Shown piece after piece: positions 62,630 to 64,000 of a DNA stretch of 64,000 nt; the first letter of the stretch is position 1, and every line of letters begins with the position of its first letter. The position numbers and the translations under genes were made by a program. Source of the DNA: an uncultured Acetobacterium sp. (GTDB lineage: Bacteria > Bacillota > Clostridia > Eubacteriales > Eubacteriaceae). Below the pieces are notes generated by a model. The model worked only from the letters and a program-made list of their open reading frames with translations. It ran no database searches and had not been told where the DNA came from. The stretch covers positions 3,870,736 to 3,934,735 of the forward strand of contig NZ_OY760905.1 in assembly GCF_963664135.1 (NCBI RefSeq). The letters are read 5' to 3'.

Positions 62630-63325
62630 TTAAATATCATTAATTTCAGCGATGGTTCTTTTAACAGTTCGGGTTCCAAACATGGCGTCAAAGGCCAGAA
62701 TAAACTGATTCCGCAGTTCGGACAGGGTGACGGGGGGGCATCCACAGGCGGCCATGGAGGTTACACCCTTATCTTCAATACCACAGGGAATGATGGTGTT
62801 AAAATGCTGGAGGTTGGGGTTGACATTAATGGACATACCGTGAAGGGTAACGCCGTGAGACACCGCAATCCCCAGGGCCGAAATTTTTTTATCCTCGCCA
62901 GTCTCGGGGTCGATAACCCAGACGCCACTGTGCCCTTTGATCCGTTTGCCTTTTAAATAGTAGTGATCTAAAAGGTTGATAACGACCTGTTCCAGACATC
63001 GTACATACTGGTGAGCGCCTTTGACATATTGGTCAAAATGCAGAATCGGTGAAACAATCAATTGGTTGTTGCCGTGATAAGAAATATCACCACCCCGGCT
63101 GACCGATGTCAGCGTAATGCCCATTGCTGTCAGTTCTTCGGTAGAATACAAAAGGTTTTTTTCATGGGTTCCCCGACCCAGGGTGATAACCGGATAGTTT
63201 TCCTGAAAAAGCAGGGTGTCGGTTCCGGTGCGATCCACACATTTCTGGTGGAGCTTTTCTTGAATGGTAAAGGCATCTTCATAAGAAATAAGCCCCAGGT
63301 CAATCCAGTTGAGGTCTTTTTTCAT
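62630..63325 (-). CDS. lipB: lipoyl(octanoyl) transferase LipB
   Basis: 231 residues with LipB hallmarks: RGGDISYHGNNQLIVSP, KGHSGVWV, and the catalytic Cys/Lys pair in NTIIPCGIEDKGVTSM. It transfers octanoate from ACP to the lipoyl domain, here probably the 78-residue carrier encoded 77 bases downstream. GGAGGATTAAG precedes ATG 63325. The gene starts 2 bases after the stop of the sigma-54 activator, so the two are probably co-expressed. Confidence 0.92.
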   Translation of the reverse strand: MKKDLNWIDLGLISYEDAFTIQEKLHQKCVDRTGTDTLLFQENYPVITLGRGTHEKNLLYSTEELTAMGITLTSVSRGGDISYHGNNQLIVSPILHFDQYVKGAHQYVRCLEQVVINLLDHYYLKGKRIKGHSGVWVIDPETGEDKKISALGIAVSHGVTLHGMSINVNPNLQHFNTIIPCGIEDKGVTSMAACGCPPVTLSELRNQFILAFDAMFGTRTVKRTIAEINDI

Positions 63326-63327
63326 GC

Positions 63328-64000
63328 TTAATCCTCCAGATGATAGTGTTTCATTTTGCGATAAAGGGTACTTCGGGAAATACCCAGAAATTCGGCCGCT
63401 TTTTTACGTTCGGGAAAAAGCGAAAGCGCTTTTCTTATGGTTGTAAATTCCAGGTCTTTCAAATCCACATTGGGTTTTTCAGCAGTGGAAACAACTGAAA
63501 TTTTCTGCTGGGGCAGCGGTTCTTCAATGGGGGTGAGTTCTTCATTTAAATTCGGCAGATAACTGGAGATGAAGTAGTCATCAATCCGATTGGTTTCGGT
63601 AAAATTCACCGCCTGCTCAATGGCATTTTTAAACTGCCGGACATTCCCCGGCCACTCATACTCTTGCATGGTGGCAATGGTGGAAGGATGCAGTGGTTCA
63701 ATGTACTTGCCGCAGGACTGGGTAATTTCCTGAAGAAAAAAATCAGCCAGAATCGGAATATCTTTTTTTCGTTTCCGCAACGGTGGGATGTTAATCTGTA
63801 AAACATTCAGGCGATAGTAAAGATCTTGTCGAAACCTCCCCTTTTTAACTTCTTCGGCAAGATTTTTATTCGTGGCAGCAATGATTCTGACATCAATCGG
63901 AATATCCTTGTCCCCGCCAATACGCTGGATATAGCGTTCTTGTAAGACGCGCAGCAGAATGGTTTGGGTATTTAAGGGCATTTCACCGATTTCATCGAGA
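63328..64000 (-). CDS. sigma-54-dependent activator, C-terminal part cut by the window edge
   Basis: The frame is open to base 64000 and encodes the end of an AAA+ sigma-54 interaction domain. It runs from LDEIGEMP and LLRVLQERY through sensor I (IIAATNKNL), the arginine finger (FRQDLYYRLNVL) and sensor II (WPGNVRQFKNAIE), then a Fis-type helix-turn-helix at the C-terminus (KKAAEFLGISRSTLYRKMK). The N-terminal sensor domain lies outside the window. AcoR-like regulators of acetoin/diol metabolism have this form and often neighbour lipoate-dependent dehydrogenases; that role is inference. Confidence 0.9.
   Translation of the reverse strand, partial: LDEIGEMPLNTQTILLRVLQERYIQRIGGDKDIPIDVRIIAATNKNLAEEVKKGRFRQDLYYRLNVLQINIPPLRKRKKDIPILADFFLQEITQSCGKYIEPLHPSTIATMQEYEWPGNVRQFKNAIEQAVNFTETNRIDDYFISSYLPNLNEELTPIEEPLPQQKISVVSTAEKPNVDLKDLEFTTIRKALSLFPERKKAAEFLGISRSTLYRKMKHYHLED

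Noticed and set aside
1-64000. CRISPR arrays, tRNA or rRNA genes, insertion sequences, prophage genes
   Set aside because: No regularly spaced repeats, cloverleaf-like CCA ends, rRNA-like stretches, transposase motifs or phage structural genes were noticed on reading both strands; a tRNA scan was not possible here.

Overview
The window looks like chromosomal DNA of an acetogenic Firmicute, most likely Acetobacterium or a close relative in the Eubacteriaceae. The evidence is AT-rich DNA, strong AGGAGG-type ribosome sites, consensus sigma-A promoters, several corrinoid-protein/methyltransferase pairs, a RACo-type corrinoid activator and nickel-pincer (Lar) cofactor genes. The genus call is inference; the gene families are read directly. 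No rRNA, tRNA or CRISPR array was seen.

Layout. 1-4 kb: a DUF4349 lipoprotein, a small secreted-protein gene broken by an in-frame TAG, and a corrinoid protein with a URO-D-type methyltransferase lacking the usual zinc-ligand cysteines. 4-10 kb: a TetR-controlled ABC exporter with identical operators before the regulator and the transporter, a MarR gene with an early stop, and an argD with an internal deletion. 10-22 kb: a copper island with SHOCT proteins, CopB, a three-domain HMA/DsbD-like/cupredoxin fusion, a cupredoxin lipoprotein, a CopA split by one TAA, CopZ, an RseC-like protein and a two-component system.

22-57.5 kb is a large sulfur region: cysteine desulfurase, TtcA-like and TcdA-like proteins, cysK with a CymR-like Rrf2 regulator, a six-gene corrinoid methyltransferase operon with its own RACo, MetY, MetA translationally coupled to another URO-D methyltransferase, several cystathionine-type PLP enzymes, a second CysK, XdhC, an IscU/E1-like fusion, a GATase/PLP/flavin/ferredoxin operon, LarE and an L-ATC hydrolase. 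I found a repeated inverted motif, CATAK-N7-MTATG, placed just downstream of the -10 box of at least seven of these promoters, with weaker variants at three more. I infer that it is the operator of the CymR-like regulator. This would put the corrinoid methyltransferase operon under cysteine/sulfur control and suggests it works on S-methyl compounds or in methionine synthesis. A 30-residue leader ORF with five cysteines precedes metY, suggesting an additional cysteine-sensing layer.

57.6-64 kb, on the minus strand, holds LarC, LarB, an AMP ligase with a carrier domain, an SDR, a free-standing lipoyl domain, LipB and the C-terminal part of a sigma-54 activator cut by the window edge.

At least seven genes in the first 34.5 kb are broken by stops, frameshifts or deletions. 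These are either real decay of accessory genes or consensus errors.
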